64,000 nucleotides of DNA from AC-56 sp963702195 (GTDB taxonomy: Bacteria > Actinomycetota > Thermoleophilia > Solirubrobacterales > 70-9): assembly GCA_963702195.1 (NCBI GenBank), contig OY969725.1, positions 1,674,001 through 1,738,000 of the forward strand, given 5' to 3'. Of this stretch, positions 1 to 8,746 are shown piece after piece. The notes beneath the pieces were generated by a model. That model searched no databases. It had not been told where the DNA came from and worked only from the letters and a program-made list of their open reading frames with translations. The translations under genes were made by a program, and so were the position numbers. The first letter of the stretch is position 1; each line of letters begins with the position of its first letter.

Positions 1-1257
1 GTGCCTGCGGTCGGGCAGCTCCCAGATGCCCGAATCCTCGTTCGTCCAGATCTGGGCCAGGAGATCCGCGCTCTCGGCCAGCCGCCGGCCGGTGTTCGCG
101 TCGAGCCGGTTTCCCAGCCGGGTGTAGAGCCAGGCGGTGTGCAGCAGGTCTCCATAGGCGCCGAGCTGGAGCTGGCCGGCGGCATCGTTGCCGTCCCGAA
201 CCGGCTGGCTCCCGAGGTAGCCGCGAAGCGGTAGCTCCAGCTCGTGCTGCAGGACCTCGCCACTGAGGCGATAGATGGGCTGGACCCTCGGATGGGTGTC
301 CTCGAGGGCGTCGAGCAGCCAGGCGAGCGCTCCGTGAGCCGGCTCGCGGAGCCCGCAGTGAAGGAGGGCGTTCAGCATGAAGGCGGTGTCGCGCGGCCAG
401 GCATGCCGATAGTCGTAATTTCGGTTGCCTCCGATTCGCTCCGGTAGGGATGTGGTGGGGGCGGCGATCAGGGCACCCGAGGGCGCGCTCAGCAGGCGCA
501 GCGCCAGCAAGCTGCGCTCCACGGCCTCGCGCCAGGGACCGGCGTAGTCGTGAGCGCCAAGCCACTCCCGCCAGGCGGCGGCCGTCCTGTCGACCCGGTC
601 CTCCACCTCGTCGCGCTCCGGACGAGGGAGCGGCTCACCCATCGGCGTATACACGAGTGCGAGGGTTGCCGTCTCACCCTGGCGGAGGCGAGCCTTCCCG
701 CTGACGGAGCGCTCGGAGTGAAGTGCCCGCCAGGGCTCCCACGCGAGTATTCCGAGCTGTCCGGCCGGCGAGGCCGCGTGAAAGAACCCTTCGTCGATCG
801 CGTCGACCGAGTGGCCAGCGGTTCCGTATCCGAACCGTGGCGAGACCTCCCAGCCCATCGCGACGTTCCCGTCCAGGCACTCCACCCGCCGCACGAGCTC
901 GTGCCAGGGGAGGAGCCGACCGCCGTCCGTAGTGATCGCATCCGTCACCCGGACGGAGCCATCGCTCGTCCGGAAAGTCGTCTCGAGGACATTCGTGTTC
1001 TCGACGTAGCGCTGCTCGCTCTCGAAGTCTCCGGCGGGCGCCAGGGTGAATCCGCCCGCGGAGTCGGGATCCAGCAGCGAGCCGAAGATGCTCCCCGAGT
1101 CGTGCGCGGGCCAGCACAACCAGTCGATGCCACCGTCCCTCGCCACCAGCGCCACGGCTCGCCCATCGCCGATCGCACCGTAGTCCTGAATGGGCGCGTA
1201 GCCATCCACCCTCACCGGGGCCCGCAAGCAGCGGTCGCCGGACGCCAGCGCGACCAC
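1..1257 (-). CDS. Glycoside hydrolase family 15 protein (glucoamylase/trehalase-like), C-terminus outside window
   Basis: The minus-strand reading frame is open from a GTG at 1257 to the left edge, giving about 419 N-terminal residues of a normally ~600-residue enzyme. The N-terminal beta-domain signature YAPIQDYGAIGDG followed by RDGGIDWLCWP and SIFGSLLD is typical of GH15. Further in are the catalytic-domain segments GGNRNYDYRHAWPRDTAF and WTNEDSGIWELPDRRH, where the Glu/Asp-rich loop lies near the catalytic acid. Family members hydrolyse alpha-linked glucosides such as maltodextrin or trehalose, and the substrate cannot be told from this fragment. The start lies two bases after the upstream gene's stop, so the two are probably cotranscribed. 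A downstream in-frame GTG at 1215 is an alternative start. Confidence 0.85.
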   Translation of the reverse strand, partial: MVALASGDRCLRAPVRVDGYAPIQDYGAIGDGRAVALVARDGGIDWLCWPAHDSGSIFGSLLDPDSAGGFTLAPAGDFESEQRYVENTNVLETTFRTSDGSVRVTDAITTDGGRLLPWHELVRRVECLDGNVAMGWEVSPRFGYGTAGHSVDAIDEGFFHAASPAGQLGILAWEPWRALHSERSVSGKARLRQGETATLALVYTPMGEPLPRPERDEVEDRVDRTAAAWREWLGAHDYAGPWREAVERSLLALRLLSAPSGALIAAPTTSLPERIGGNRNYDYRHAWPRDTAFMLNALLHCGLREPAHGALAWLLDALEDTHPRVQPIYRLSGEVLQHELELPLRGYLGSQPVRDGNDAAGQLQLGAYGDLLHTAWLYTRLGNRLDANTGRRLAESADLLAQIWTNEDSGIWELPDRRH

Positions 1258-1258
1258 C

Positions 1259-4200
1259 TCAGCGCCGGCCAAGCCATGCGGCCACGCCCGCCGTCGCGCC
1301 GGCGCCGGCCAGGGCACCGGCGGCGATCCAGGCAAACCGCCGGCGTCGCAACTCAGGCGGAGCCTGCGGGCGGTTCTCGTAATAGGCGTCCTCGGGCTTG
1401 CCCGGCGCCCAGCCTTCCGGCCCGCGCTCGCGCGCCATCTTCATGACCTGAGCGACGTGGAGCGCTCGACGGCCCACCTGCGCCTGCTCGATCTGGGTCT
1501 TGCAGGAAAAGCCGTCGGCCACCACGACCGTCTCATCCCCGGCCTCCCTCACGGCGGGCAGCAACGACTGCTCGCCGCACTGCATCGAGATCTGCCGCTT
1601 TCCGTCCTCGAAGCCCCATGAGCCGGCGAGCCCGCAGCAGCCACCCGACACCTGTTCGACCTCCATCCCCATTCGCTCGAGCAGCTTCTCCTCCGGGTCG
1701 AGCCCGCCCGTGGCCTTGTGGTGACAATGGCCCCAGAGGAGTGCCTGGTGCGCGAGCTTCGGCATCTCGACGTCGTGCTCGGTGAGGAACTCGCTCCAGT
1801 GATAGGAGCATTCGCGCATTCGCGCGGCGTCATCGTCGTGGGGCAGCAGGTTGACCAGCTCGTCCTTGAACACGGCAAGGCAGCTCGGCTCCATGCCCAC
1901 GATCGGCGTGCCGGCTCGGATCTCCTCGCGGAAGGTGTCGAGGACGTTTCTCAGATAGCGCTCGGCGAGGTCGAGGAAGCCATAGTCGTAGAGCGGGCGC
2001 CCACAGCAGACGTGCTTCTCCGGCATGACCACGTGCCAGCCCGCGGCCTCCAGGGCCTCCACGGACGCCACGCCTACGTCGGTGTGGAAGTGGTTGTTGA
2101 AGGTGTCCGGGAAGAGGACCACCCGAGGGCCTTCGGGGTTCACGGTGCCGCGGCGGGCGAACCACTGCTGGAGCGTGATCGGAGCGAACTCCGGGATGTC
2201 GCGCCCCCGGTCCATCCCGGCAACGAGCTTCGCCAAGCGCGACAGACCGGGCGTTTGGGTGAGGAAGTTCACGACCTCCGGGATGCGCGACCCGATCCGC
2301 GCCGCCTGGTCGATGAGGCCGAAGGCGTATGCGTAGCGCGGGCGCCAGCGGCGCGCCGACTTGTAGTGGTGATACAGGAACTCCGCCTTGTAGGTGGGCA
2401 TGTCCACGTTCACCGGGCAGTCGTTCGTGCAGCCCTTGCACGCCAGGCAGAGGTCGAGAGCCTCTTCGACCTCCTTGCTCTGCCAGCCGTCGGTGATGAC
2501 CTCGCCGCGCAGCATCTCCCACAACAGGCGCGCCCGCCCTCGCGTGGTGTGCTTCTCCTCGCGGGTGACCATGTAGCTCGGGCACATCACCTGCTCGGTG
2601 TCGGGCACGCGGCACTTGCCGACGCCGACGCAGCGCAGCGTCGCGTGGGCGAAGTCGCCGTCATCCTGCTTGTAGGCGAACTTCACCGGTGGCCGAGCCG
2701 GGTTGTCGTCGGGCCCGAGCTTGAGGTTGGCATCGATGGGATACGGATCGACGACCTTGCCGGGATTCATCATGCGGTCCGGATCCCAGATCTCCTTGAA
2801 CTCGCGGAACGCGTTCACGAGCTCGTGCCCGTACTGCTTGACGAGGAGCTCGGCCCGCTGCTGGCCGTCGCCGTGCTCGCCGGACAGCGACCCCCCATAG
2901 GAGATGCACAGGTCGGCGGCCTCGTTCATGAATCGCCGGTACTCGTCCAACCCACCGGCGTGCCGCAGGTCGAAGCTGATCCGCGAGTGGATGCAGCCCT
3001 CGCCGAAGTGCCCGTAGGTCGAGCCGACCAACCCGTACCTGTCGTAGAGCTCGCGCAGGTCCTTCAGGTACGGCCCGACCTTCTCGGGCGGCACCGCCGA
3101 ATCCTCCCACCCGGGCCAGTGATCCCTTCCGGAGGGGGGAAAGGCGGTGGCGCCGAGGCCGCCCTCGCGCAGCTCCCAGATCTGGCCGCTGTTGCCACCC
3201 TCCTGCTGGCTGCGAACGACGGCGATGCGGCTCGGGTCGTACTTCCTCTTCCCGGTGAGCCAATCGTGGAACTCCTGGGCCCGCTCCTCCGATTCCTCGG
3301 CGGTGTCGGCCCCGAACTGCACGAGGAGCCATGCGTCGCCATGGTCGGCCTCCGGCAGCTCGGAGATCGCGTCGACGTGCATGTCCTGCTCCTGCTCGTC
3401 GTGGATCAGCTGCTTGTCGAGCCCCTCGAGCCCGATCGGCCTGAAGCGCTCGATGATCTCCTGGACGTCGTCTCCGGCGCGAGAGAGGTCGTCGTATTCC
3501 ACGATCACCAGGGTGCGCATGTACATCCCGGGCATCAGGATCAGCTCGACCTCCGTGCAGGTGACGCACGTGCTCTCGGTGCCGACGAGCGCGCGTGCGA
3601 CGTTGAAGCCGCGCTCGGGCAGCAGCTCGTCGAGGTTGAAGCCCGAGACGCGGCGCGGCAGCTCGCTGACCGGCTTCATCCGCTCCCGGATCACGTCCGC
3701 GTAGCGGTCGCGCAGGTCGCGGAGCTTGGCGTAGATCTTGCCCTTGGGCCCGTCCTCGGCGACGATCCGCTCCAGGTCGTCCTCCTCGCCGACGCCGACC
3801 GTGAACCGGTCCCCCCGGTACGTCACGACCTCCATCGACCTCACGCAGTCGGACATCCGCGGCCCCGGCCCATAGAGCTGCGCCTGCACCGAGTGGATCC
3901 CGCACGAGTTGTTGCCGACGTTGCCGCCGATCGTGCAGCGAGAGTGGGAGGAGGGGTCGGGCCCGAAGATGAGGCCCGCCTGCTCACCCGTCTTCTCGTT
4001 GACGTGCTCGTTGATCGCGCCCGGCTGGGTCCGGACCGTGCATTGGCCTCGGTCGACGTCACCGATCCGGGTCATGTACTTGGAGGTGTCGATGATCACC
4101 GCGTGGTTGACGGTCTCCCCCGACAGGCTGGTGCCGCCGCCGCGATTGGTGATCGGGGCGCCGAACTCGGCGCAGGCGCGGTGAGTAGCGACGATGTCCT

Positions 4201-4441
4201 CGACGCTCTTCGGCAGCACGACCGCCAGCGGGACCTGACGGAAGTTGGAGGCGTCGTTGGCGTACATGGCGAGCGTGGCCGCGTCGAAGCGAACCTCGCC
4301 GCTCACGCCCTCGCCGAGCTTTCGCTTCAACCCGACGAGGTCGATCTGCACCTCGTCCCTGGCGGGCCCGACCCCCGGATCCGCCTTGACGTCGATCGTC
4401 CGTACGCCGTCCTTGGTCAGGGGAGGGGAGGGCATGGTCAC
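1259..4441 (-). CDS. FAD-linked oxidase fused to 4Fe-4S and CCG domains (D-lactate/2-hydroxyacid dehydrogenase type)
   Basis: This is a 1060-residue fusion. An N-terminal FAD-binding type-4 domain (about residues 60-300, with GGGTSLSGETVNHAV) is followed by an FAD-oxidase C-terminal domain containing GHFGEGCIHSRISFDLRH. Then come two ferredoxin-like cysteine clusters (CVGVGKCRVP and CLACKGCTNDCPVNVDMP) and two CCG modules (HVCCGRP and SGGCCGLAGSWGFE). The architecture matches single-chain D-2-hydroxyacid dehydrogenases (Dld/GlcD fused to GlcF/GlpC), which pass electrons from a hydroxyacid to a membrane acceptor. The last ~28 residues are basic, then hydrophobic, then Arg-Arg, and look like a C-terminal membrane anchor. 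It sits one base from the enolase-superfamily gene upstream and overlaps nothing, consistent with an operon for hydroxyacid or sugar-acid catabolism. Confidence 0.9.
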   Translation of the reverse strand: MTMPSPPLTKDGVRTIDVKADPGVGPARDEVQIDLVGLKRKLGEGVSGEVRFDAATLAMYANDASNFRQVPLAVVLPKSVEDIVATHRACAEFGAPITNRGGGTSLSGETVNHAVIIDTSKYMTRIGDVDRGQCTVRTQPGAINEHVNEKTGEQAGLIFGPDPSSHSRCTIGGNVGNNSCGIHSVQAQLYGPGPRMSDCVRSMEVVTYRGDRFTVGVGEEDDLERIVAEDGPKGKIYAKLRDLRDRYADVIRERMKPVSELPRRVSGFNLDELLPERGFNVARALVGTESTCVTCTEVELILMPGMYMRTLVIVEYDDLSRAGDDVQEIIERFRPIGLEGLDKQLIHDEQEQDMHVDAISELPEADHGDAWLLVQFGADTAEESEERAQEFHDWLTGKRKYDPSRIAVVRSQQEGGNSGQIWELREGGLGATAFPPSGRDHWPGWEDSAVPPEKVGPYLKDLRELYDRYGLVGSTYGHFGEGCIHSRISFDLRHAGGLDEYRRFMNEAADLCISYGGSLSGEHGDGQQRAELLVKQYGHELVNAFREFKEIWDPDRMMNPGKVVDPYPIDANLKLGPDDNPARPPVKFAYKQDDGDFAHATLRCVGVGKCRVPDTEQVMCPSYMVTREEKHTTRGRARLLWEMLRGEVITDGWQSKEVEEALDLCLACKGCTNDCPVNVDMPTYKAEFLYHHYKSARRWRPRYAYAFGLIDQAARIGSRIPEVVNFLTQTPGLSRLAKLVAGMDRGRDIPEFAPITLQQWFARRGTVNPEGPRVVLFPDTFNNHFHTDVGVASVEALEAAGWHVVMPEKHVCCGRPLYDYGFLDLAERYLRNVLDTFREEIRAGTPIVGMEPSCLAVFKDELVNLLPHDDDAARMRECSYHWSEFLTEHDVEMPKLAHQALLWGHCHHKATGGLDPEEKLLERMGMEVEQVSGGCCGLAGSWGFEDGKRQISMQCGEQSLLPAVREAGDETVVVADGFSCKTQIEQAQVGRRALHVAQVMKMARERGPEGWAPGKPEDAYYENRPQAPPELRRRRFAWIAAGALAGAGATAGVAAWLGRR

Positions 4442-4442
4442 C

Positions 4443-5564
4443 TCACAGGCGGAAGCGCTCCGCCTCGGATCGCTTCAACTCAAGGCCCAGCCCCGGACGC
4501 GAACGGTCCGGCACCAGGCAGCCGTCATCGGGTTCGAGCGTGCCGTCGAAGAGCATCCGCTCGATGCGCACATGGTCGTGGAAGTACTCGATGTGCTCGA
4601 GGGTCTCCATCGCGCAGCACACGTGCGCGGAGACGGCAGGGGCGCAATGCGCGGAGAACGGCATGCTGCGGCCCTTGCAGAGCGCGTCGGCGCGCAGCAT
4701 GTTCGTGACCCCTCCGACGCGGGTCACGTCGGCCTGGAGGATGTCGACCGCTTCCGCTTCGAGCAGCCCGTGGAGGTACGTGAGGTCCCAGGCATACTCG
4801 CCCGCGGCGACGGCCATCCCGGCGGGACCGCGGTCACGCAGAAGCCGCAGCCCCTCGAGATCCTCCGAGGTCAACGGCTCCTCCACGTAGGTGACGCCGA
4901 GCTCGGAGCCAAGGCGCTCCATCTCCGCGAGAGCCTGCTTACGGGTCCAGGCGCCGTTCGCGTCGACCATCAACTCGACGTCGGGGCCTACCGCCTCGCG
5001 CACGATCCCCAGGCGCCCGGGGTCTTCGGCGGGGTGACGGCCGACCTTGATCTTCACGCTGCTGAAGCCGCTCGCGCGCCAGGCCGCAGCCTGGCGCCGC
5101 AGTTCGTCGTCGCTGTAGGAGGTGAAGCCGCCGCTGCCGTAGACCGGCGCGCCGCGGTGAAAGCGCGGCAAGAGGTCGGCGAGCGAAACGTCCAGGAGCC
5201 TCGCCTTCAGGTCCCAGAGGGCGATGTCCACGGCGGAGATCGCCATTGCGATCGCCCCAGGGCGCCCGGCGTTCCGGGTCTGCGTCTGCATCTCGGCCCA
5301 CGCTGCCCCGGGACGCAGAGGATCGGCGCCCTCGACCACGCCGGCCAGTTTCGACTCGATCGCGGTCGCCGTGGCCGCGCTGGCGTAGGTGTACCCGAGT
5401 CCGGTTTGGTCTCCGGCCTCGACCTCGACGACGACCATCGTGGTCGAATCCCACTCGAGGGTCCCGTCCGATTCCGGCTGCGTCTCCGTCGGGACCCGAT
5501 AGGCCGAGACGGTCAGCCGATCGACCTCGACGCCGCTCGGCGCCTCCGTCTCCAGAACTGTCAT
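4443..5564 (-). CDS. Mandelate racemase/muconate-lactonizing enzyme family protein (enolase superfamily)
   Basis: This 373-residue protein has an enolase-superfamily barrel. Visible catalytic features are the KxK pair (K171 and K173 in VKIKVG), the metal ligands D201 (MVDANGAW), E229 (YVEEP) and E256 (AAGEYAW), and an Asp/His pair (D279 in LQADVTRVGG, H306 in PFSAHCAP). That is the mandelate-racemase subgroup pattern, whose members dehydrate or racemise alpha-hydroxy acids such as sugar acids. The exact substrate cannot be read from sequence. It lies just upstream, in transcription order, of the FAD/Fe-S hydroxyacid dehydrogenase and just downstream of the TPP enzyme, suggesting one catabolic unit. 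Confidence 0.88.
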   Translation of the reverse strand: MTVLETEAPSGVEVDRLTVSAYRVPTETQPESDGTLEWDSTTMVVVEVEAGDQTGLGYTYASAATATAIESKLAGVVEGADPLRPGAAWAEMQTQTRNAGRPGAIAMAISAVDIALWDLKARLLDVSLADLLPRFHRGAPVYGSGGFTSYSDDELRRQAAAWRASGFSSVKIKVGRHPAEDPGRLGIVREAVGPDVELMVDANGAWTRKQALAEMERLGSELGVTYVEEPLTSEDLEGLRLLRDRGPAGMAVAAGEYAWDLTYLHGLLEAEAVDILQADVTRVGGVTNMLRADALCKGRSMPFSAHCAPAVSAHVCCAMETLEHIEYFHDHVRIERMLFDGTLEPDDGCLVPDRSRPGLGLELKRSEAERFRL

Positions 5565-5577
5565 CGTCGGCTCCGAA

Positions 5578-7365
5578 TCAGCGCGTGGCGAACTCGTGGA
5601 GCTTGCCCTTCAGGGACTGGCGGATGATGCGCCCCGCGTTCGGGTCGCCACTGAGCAGTGCCTTGCTCATGCTCATCGCCTGATCCATCTTGATGTGGGG
5701 TGGAAGCGGGGGAACCTCGGGGTCCGTGACCGCCTCGTAGACGACCGGACGATCCGCTGCGAGCGCCTCGTCCCAGGCATCCGCCACCTGATCGGCCGAC
5801 TCAACTCGAATTCCACGTAGGCCCAGGAGCTCCGCGTACCGCGTGTAGGGGAAGTCGGGGATCACCTGGGACGCCTCGAGCTTGGGGTCACCCGACAGCA
5901 CGCGCTGCTCCCAGGTCACCTGGTTCAGGTCGCGGTTGTTCAGGACCAGCACCACCAACTGTCGGTTCGACCAGCGCTCGTACTTGTCCGCGATGTCGAT
6001 GAGCGCGTTGATGCCGAGCATCTGCATCGCGCCGTCGCCGAGCGCCGCCACCACCGGCCGGTCCGGATGTGCGTACTTGGCCGCGAACGCGTACGGCACG
6101 CCGGGACACATCGTCGCGAGCGTCCCCGAGAGGGCGGCCCGCATTCCCTCGCGGAGCTTCAGGTGCCGCGCCCACCAGTTCGTCGCGGACCCCGAGTCCG
6201 CGGTCAGGATGCAGCGATCCGGCAGCCGCTCGGACAGCTCGTGGAAGACGAGCTGGGGATTGATCAGGCCGTCGGATCCGGCGTCATGGGCGCGCTCGCC
6301 GAGGATGGTCCACCAGCGCTCGACGCCTTCCTCGATCTGCTCGCGCCAGGAGCGGTCGTCCTTGCGCTCGAGTTGCCGGATCAGCTCACGGAGCGTGTCG
6401 CGCGAGTCTCCGACGAGGCTGACCTCCATCGGATAGCGGATGCCGACCAGGCGACCGTCGATGTCGATCTGCACGCCGCGCGCCTGTCCCGGCTCGGGCA
6501 GCCACTCGGAATACGGGAACGAGGACCCGACCATCAGCAGGGTGTCGCAGTCGGACATCATCTCGTGCGTCGGCTTGGAGCCGAGCAGGCCGATGGGCCC
6601 GGTTACGAACGGGAGGTCGTCGGGGATCACGTCGCGGCCGTTCAGAGCCTTCGCCACACCGGCGCCCAGGCGGTCGGCCACCTCGATCACCTCGTCGGCG
6701 GCGCCGCGAGCGCCCTGGCCGATGAGCATCGCCACCTTCTCGCCCTCGTTGAGGATCTGAGCGGCGTGCTGGATCTCGTGCTGCGCCGGAATCACGCGCG
6801 GGGAGAAGTCGTTCGTCGAGGAGTACACGACGCCGTGCTCCCGCGGCGGCTCGGAGAAGTCCGCCTCCTGCACGTCCTCGGGGACGATCACGCAAGTGAC
6901 GGATCGGGAGGCCTTTGCGACCTGGACGGCTCGGTCGATGAGGTGGCGAATCTGCGGTGGCGACATGCACATCTGCACGAACTCGGACGCGACGTCCTTG
7001 AACAGCACCTGCAGGTCAACCTCCTGCTGATAGTTCGAACCGAGCGAGAAGGTCTTCTGCTGGCCGACGATCGCGACGACCGGCTGGTGGTCGAGCTTGG
7101 CGTCGTAGAGGCCGTTCAGCAGGTGGATGGCGCCGGGTCCCGAGGTAGCCAGACAGACGCCCACATCGCCCGTGAGCTTCGCGTGGGCGGTCGCCGCGAA
7201 GGCGGCGATCTCCTCGTGCCGGGTCTGGACGAACTCGACATCGTCGCCGTGCTCGTGAAAGCCGCCCAGGATGCCGTTGATGCCGTCGCCCGGATAGCCG
7301 AACACGTGACCGACGCCGTGCTCGTGCAGCCGCTTGAGGATAAATGCTCCAACCGTCTCGGAAAT
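5578..7365 (-). CDS. Thiamine-pyrophosphate-dependent enzyme (pyruvate oxidase/acetolactate-synthase type)
   Basis: About 595 residues, the normal family size. The N-terminal PYR domain has GVGHVFGYPGDGINGILGG and the catalytic Glu in QTRHEEIAAFAA. The C-terminal TPP/Mg motif begins AALGDGAMQMLGINALIDIA and ends VVLVLNNRD. Relatives are pyruvate oxidases or dehydrogenases that decarboxylate pyruvate or other 2-oxoacids. I place the start at an ATT at 7365-7363: homologues begin (M)SETVG at this point, and a TGGAGG Shine-Dalgarno (7377-7372) lies six bases upstream. The conventional alternatives are ATG at 7436 and ATG at 7470, which would add 24 or 35 non-homologous residues. The gene is divergent from the release-factor-like gene at 7528. 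Confidence 0.87.
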   Translation of the reverse strand: MSETVGAFILKRLHEHGVGHVFGYPGDGINGILGGFHEHGDDVEFVQTRHEEIAAFAATAHAKLTGDVGVCLATSGPGAIHLLNGLYDAKLDHQPVVAIVGQQKTFSLGSNYQQEVDLQVLFKDVASEFVQMCMSPPQIRHLIDRAVQVAKASRSVTCVIVPEDVQEADFSEPPREHGVVYSSTNDFSPRVIPAQHEIQHAAQILNEGEKVAMLIGQGARGAADEVIEVADRLGAGVAKALNGRDVIPDDLPFVTGPIGLLGSKPTHEMMSDCDTLLMVGSSFPYSEWLPEPGQARGVQIDIDGRLVGIRYPMEVSLVGDSRDTLRELIRQLERKDDRSWREQIEEGVERWWTILGERAHDAGSDGLINPQLVFHELSERLPDRCILTADSGSATNWWARHLKLREGMRAALSGTLATMCPGVPYAFAAKYAHPDRPVVAALGDGAMQMLGINALIDIADKYERWSNRQLVVLVLNNRDLNQVTWEQRVLSGDPKLEASQVIPDFPYTRYAELLGLRGIRVESADQVADAWDEALAADRPVVYEAVTDPEVPPLPPHIKMDQAMSMSKALLSGDPNAGRIIRQSLKGKLHEFATR

Positions 7366-7527
7366 TTTGGGCCTCCAGTCTCGTCCTTCGTCTCCAAACC
7401 GATTCCCATGCGGCTCGGAGCGAAACCGCGCCGACATCTGGGCGATCGCGGTTTGTCCGCTGGATGACATCCGGAGCGGCGCCGGCCGCGCCGGTTCGCT
7501 TCTCTCGGTGCGGGTAGGCTCGAGTGG

Positions 7528-8667
7528 ATGGAGCAGAGCGAGCGGACGAAGCTGCTTCGGCATCTGATCGAGTGGGGCTCTGAGCAGGGGATCCTGTCCG
7601 TTTACGTTCAGCTGGAGCCGGGGGATCGCGGCAGGGGATGGCGAATCGCGCTCCGGGAGCAGCTGCGCGAGCTGGGGGAGCGGACCGAACCGCACGCCGA
7701 GCGCCGCGCCTTCCAGGCGGCCGCCAACGAGATCCTCGAGCGGTTCCCGGAGAATGGCGCTCCACCCGAGGGGCGCGGGCACGTCGGCTTCGTCGAGCTC
7801 GCCGAGAAGCATCCCGCGGCGATCTGGCGGAGCATGCAGATGAGCCCCCGGCGCACCGAGGTGGTCCGCTCGGAGCGACCGTATGTCCGGCCGCTCGTCG
7901 AGCTCTTCGCAGAGGGGCCGCACGTCGGCGTCGCGCTCGTGTCGGCCGATCGCGTGCGGCTGCTCGATTGGTCGCTTGGCGCCATTCGTGAGCTCGAGGA
8001 CTGGGAGATCACGCTGTTTTCCCAAGACTGGCGCGAGCGGAAGGCCGAGCGCTCGATCCCCGGCCGGGGTACCCGGACGTCTGCCTCCGGCCGCGATCAA
8101 TTCGGCCAGCGGCTGGACGCGAACCGACACCGCTTCCTTCGCGAGGTCGGGTCCCGGGTCGCGGAACAGGGCTCCAAGCTGGCCTGGCGCGATCTGATCG
8201 CGTTCGGGGTGGAGGACTTCCCGGACGAGCTCGCCGAGGGATTGGCCGCCAGGGTCTCCAGTCTTCATGTGGTCAGGCATGACCTGGTGAGCTCCAGGGA
8301 GGCGCAGATCGCCGAGCGAGTGGATGCCGAGGTCAGGAAGATCAACGTCAGCCGGGCCGCGGAGCTCGTGGACCAGGTCGACGAGGCGGCCGGGGGCGAG
8401 CCGGGCGCCGCCCTGGGTCCGCAGGAGTCGCTCGAGGCGCTGTCGCAGGGACGGGCCCGGCACCTGATCTTCGATGCGAACCGCGACTACGAGGGCCGCC
8501 CGCTGGAGGCCGACCTCACCTACGACGTCGACCGTGACGGCGTGGCCGTCGGTGAACGCCTGGTCGAGCTCGCAGTTGCGACCGATGCCGAGGTGACGCC
8601 GCTCTTCGACGAATCGGCGGCTCGACTCGCACGGCACGACGGGGTCGCCGCACTGCTCCGGTACTGA
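7528..8667 (+). CDS. baeRF/VLRF1-like protein (Vms1-eRF1 fold release-factor family)
   Basis: The 379-residue protein has the arrangement I associate with bacterial eRF1-like (baeRF/VLRF1) proteins: an N-terminal LSVYVQLEPG...GWRIALREQLREL segment, a central beta-strand block VGVALVSADRVRLLDW, and a C-terminal RNase-H/Sm-like portion ending in an acidic-basic mix. In eukaryotes the related Vms1/ANKZF1 releases peptidyl-tRNA from stalled ribosomes. A ribosome-rescue or stress role is therefore an inference. It is divergent from the TPP enzyme with a 160-base intergenic region. No membrane segment or signal peptide is visible. Family identification is by pattern memory, so I hold it at moderate confidence. 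Confidence 0.6.
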   Translation: MEQSERTKLLRHLIEWGSEQGILSVYVQLEPGDRGRGWRIALREQLRELGERTEPHAERRAFQAAANEILERFPENGAPPEGRGHVGFVELAEKHPAAIWRSMQMSPRRTEVVRSERPYVRPLVELFAEGPHVGVALVSADRVRLLDWSLGAIRELEDWEITLFSQDWRERKAERSIPGRGTRTSASGRDQFGQRLDANRHRFLREVGSRVAEQGSKLAWRDLIAFGVEDFPDELAEGLAARVSSLHVVRHDLVSSREAQIAERVDAEVRKINVSRAAELVDQVDEAAGGEPGAALGPQESLEALSQGRARHLIFDANRDYEGRPLEADLTYDVDRDGVAVGERLVELAVATDAEVTPLFDESAARLARHDGVAALLRY

Positions 8668-8746
8668 CCTGAGCTCCAGAAGCTCGAATGCATACGGCCG
8701 CCGCTCGAGGGGTATTTGCAGCCGGCACCCGAGGAAAGGAGAGATC

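Noticed and set aside
1718..4708. Very long plus-strand open frame of nearly 1000 codons across the FAD/Fe-S oxidase region
   Set aside because: It is the antisense shadow of a gene with strong family motifs; its product is Val/Arg/Asp/Leu-biased with no domain, as expected from GC-rich codon bias.
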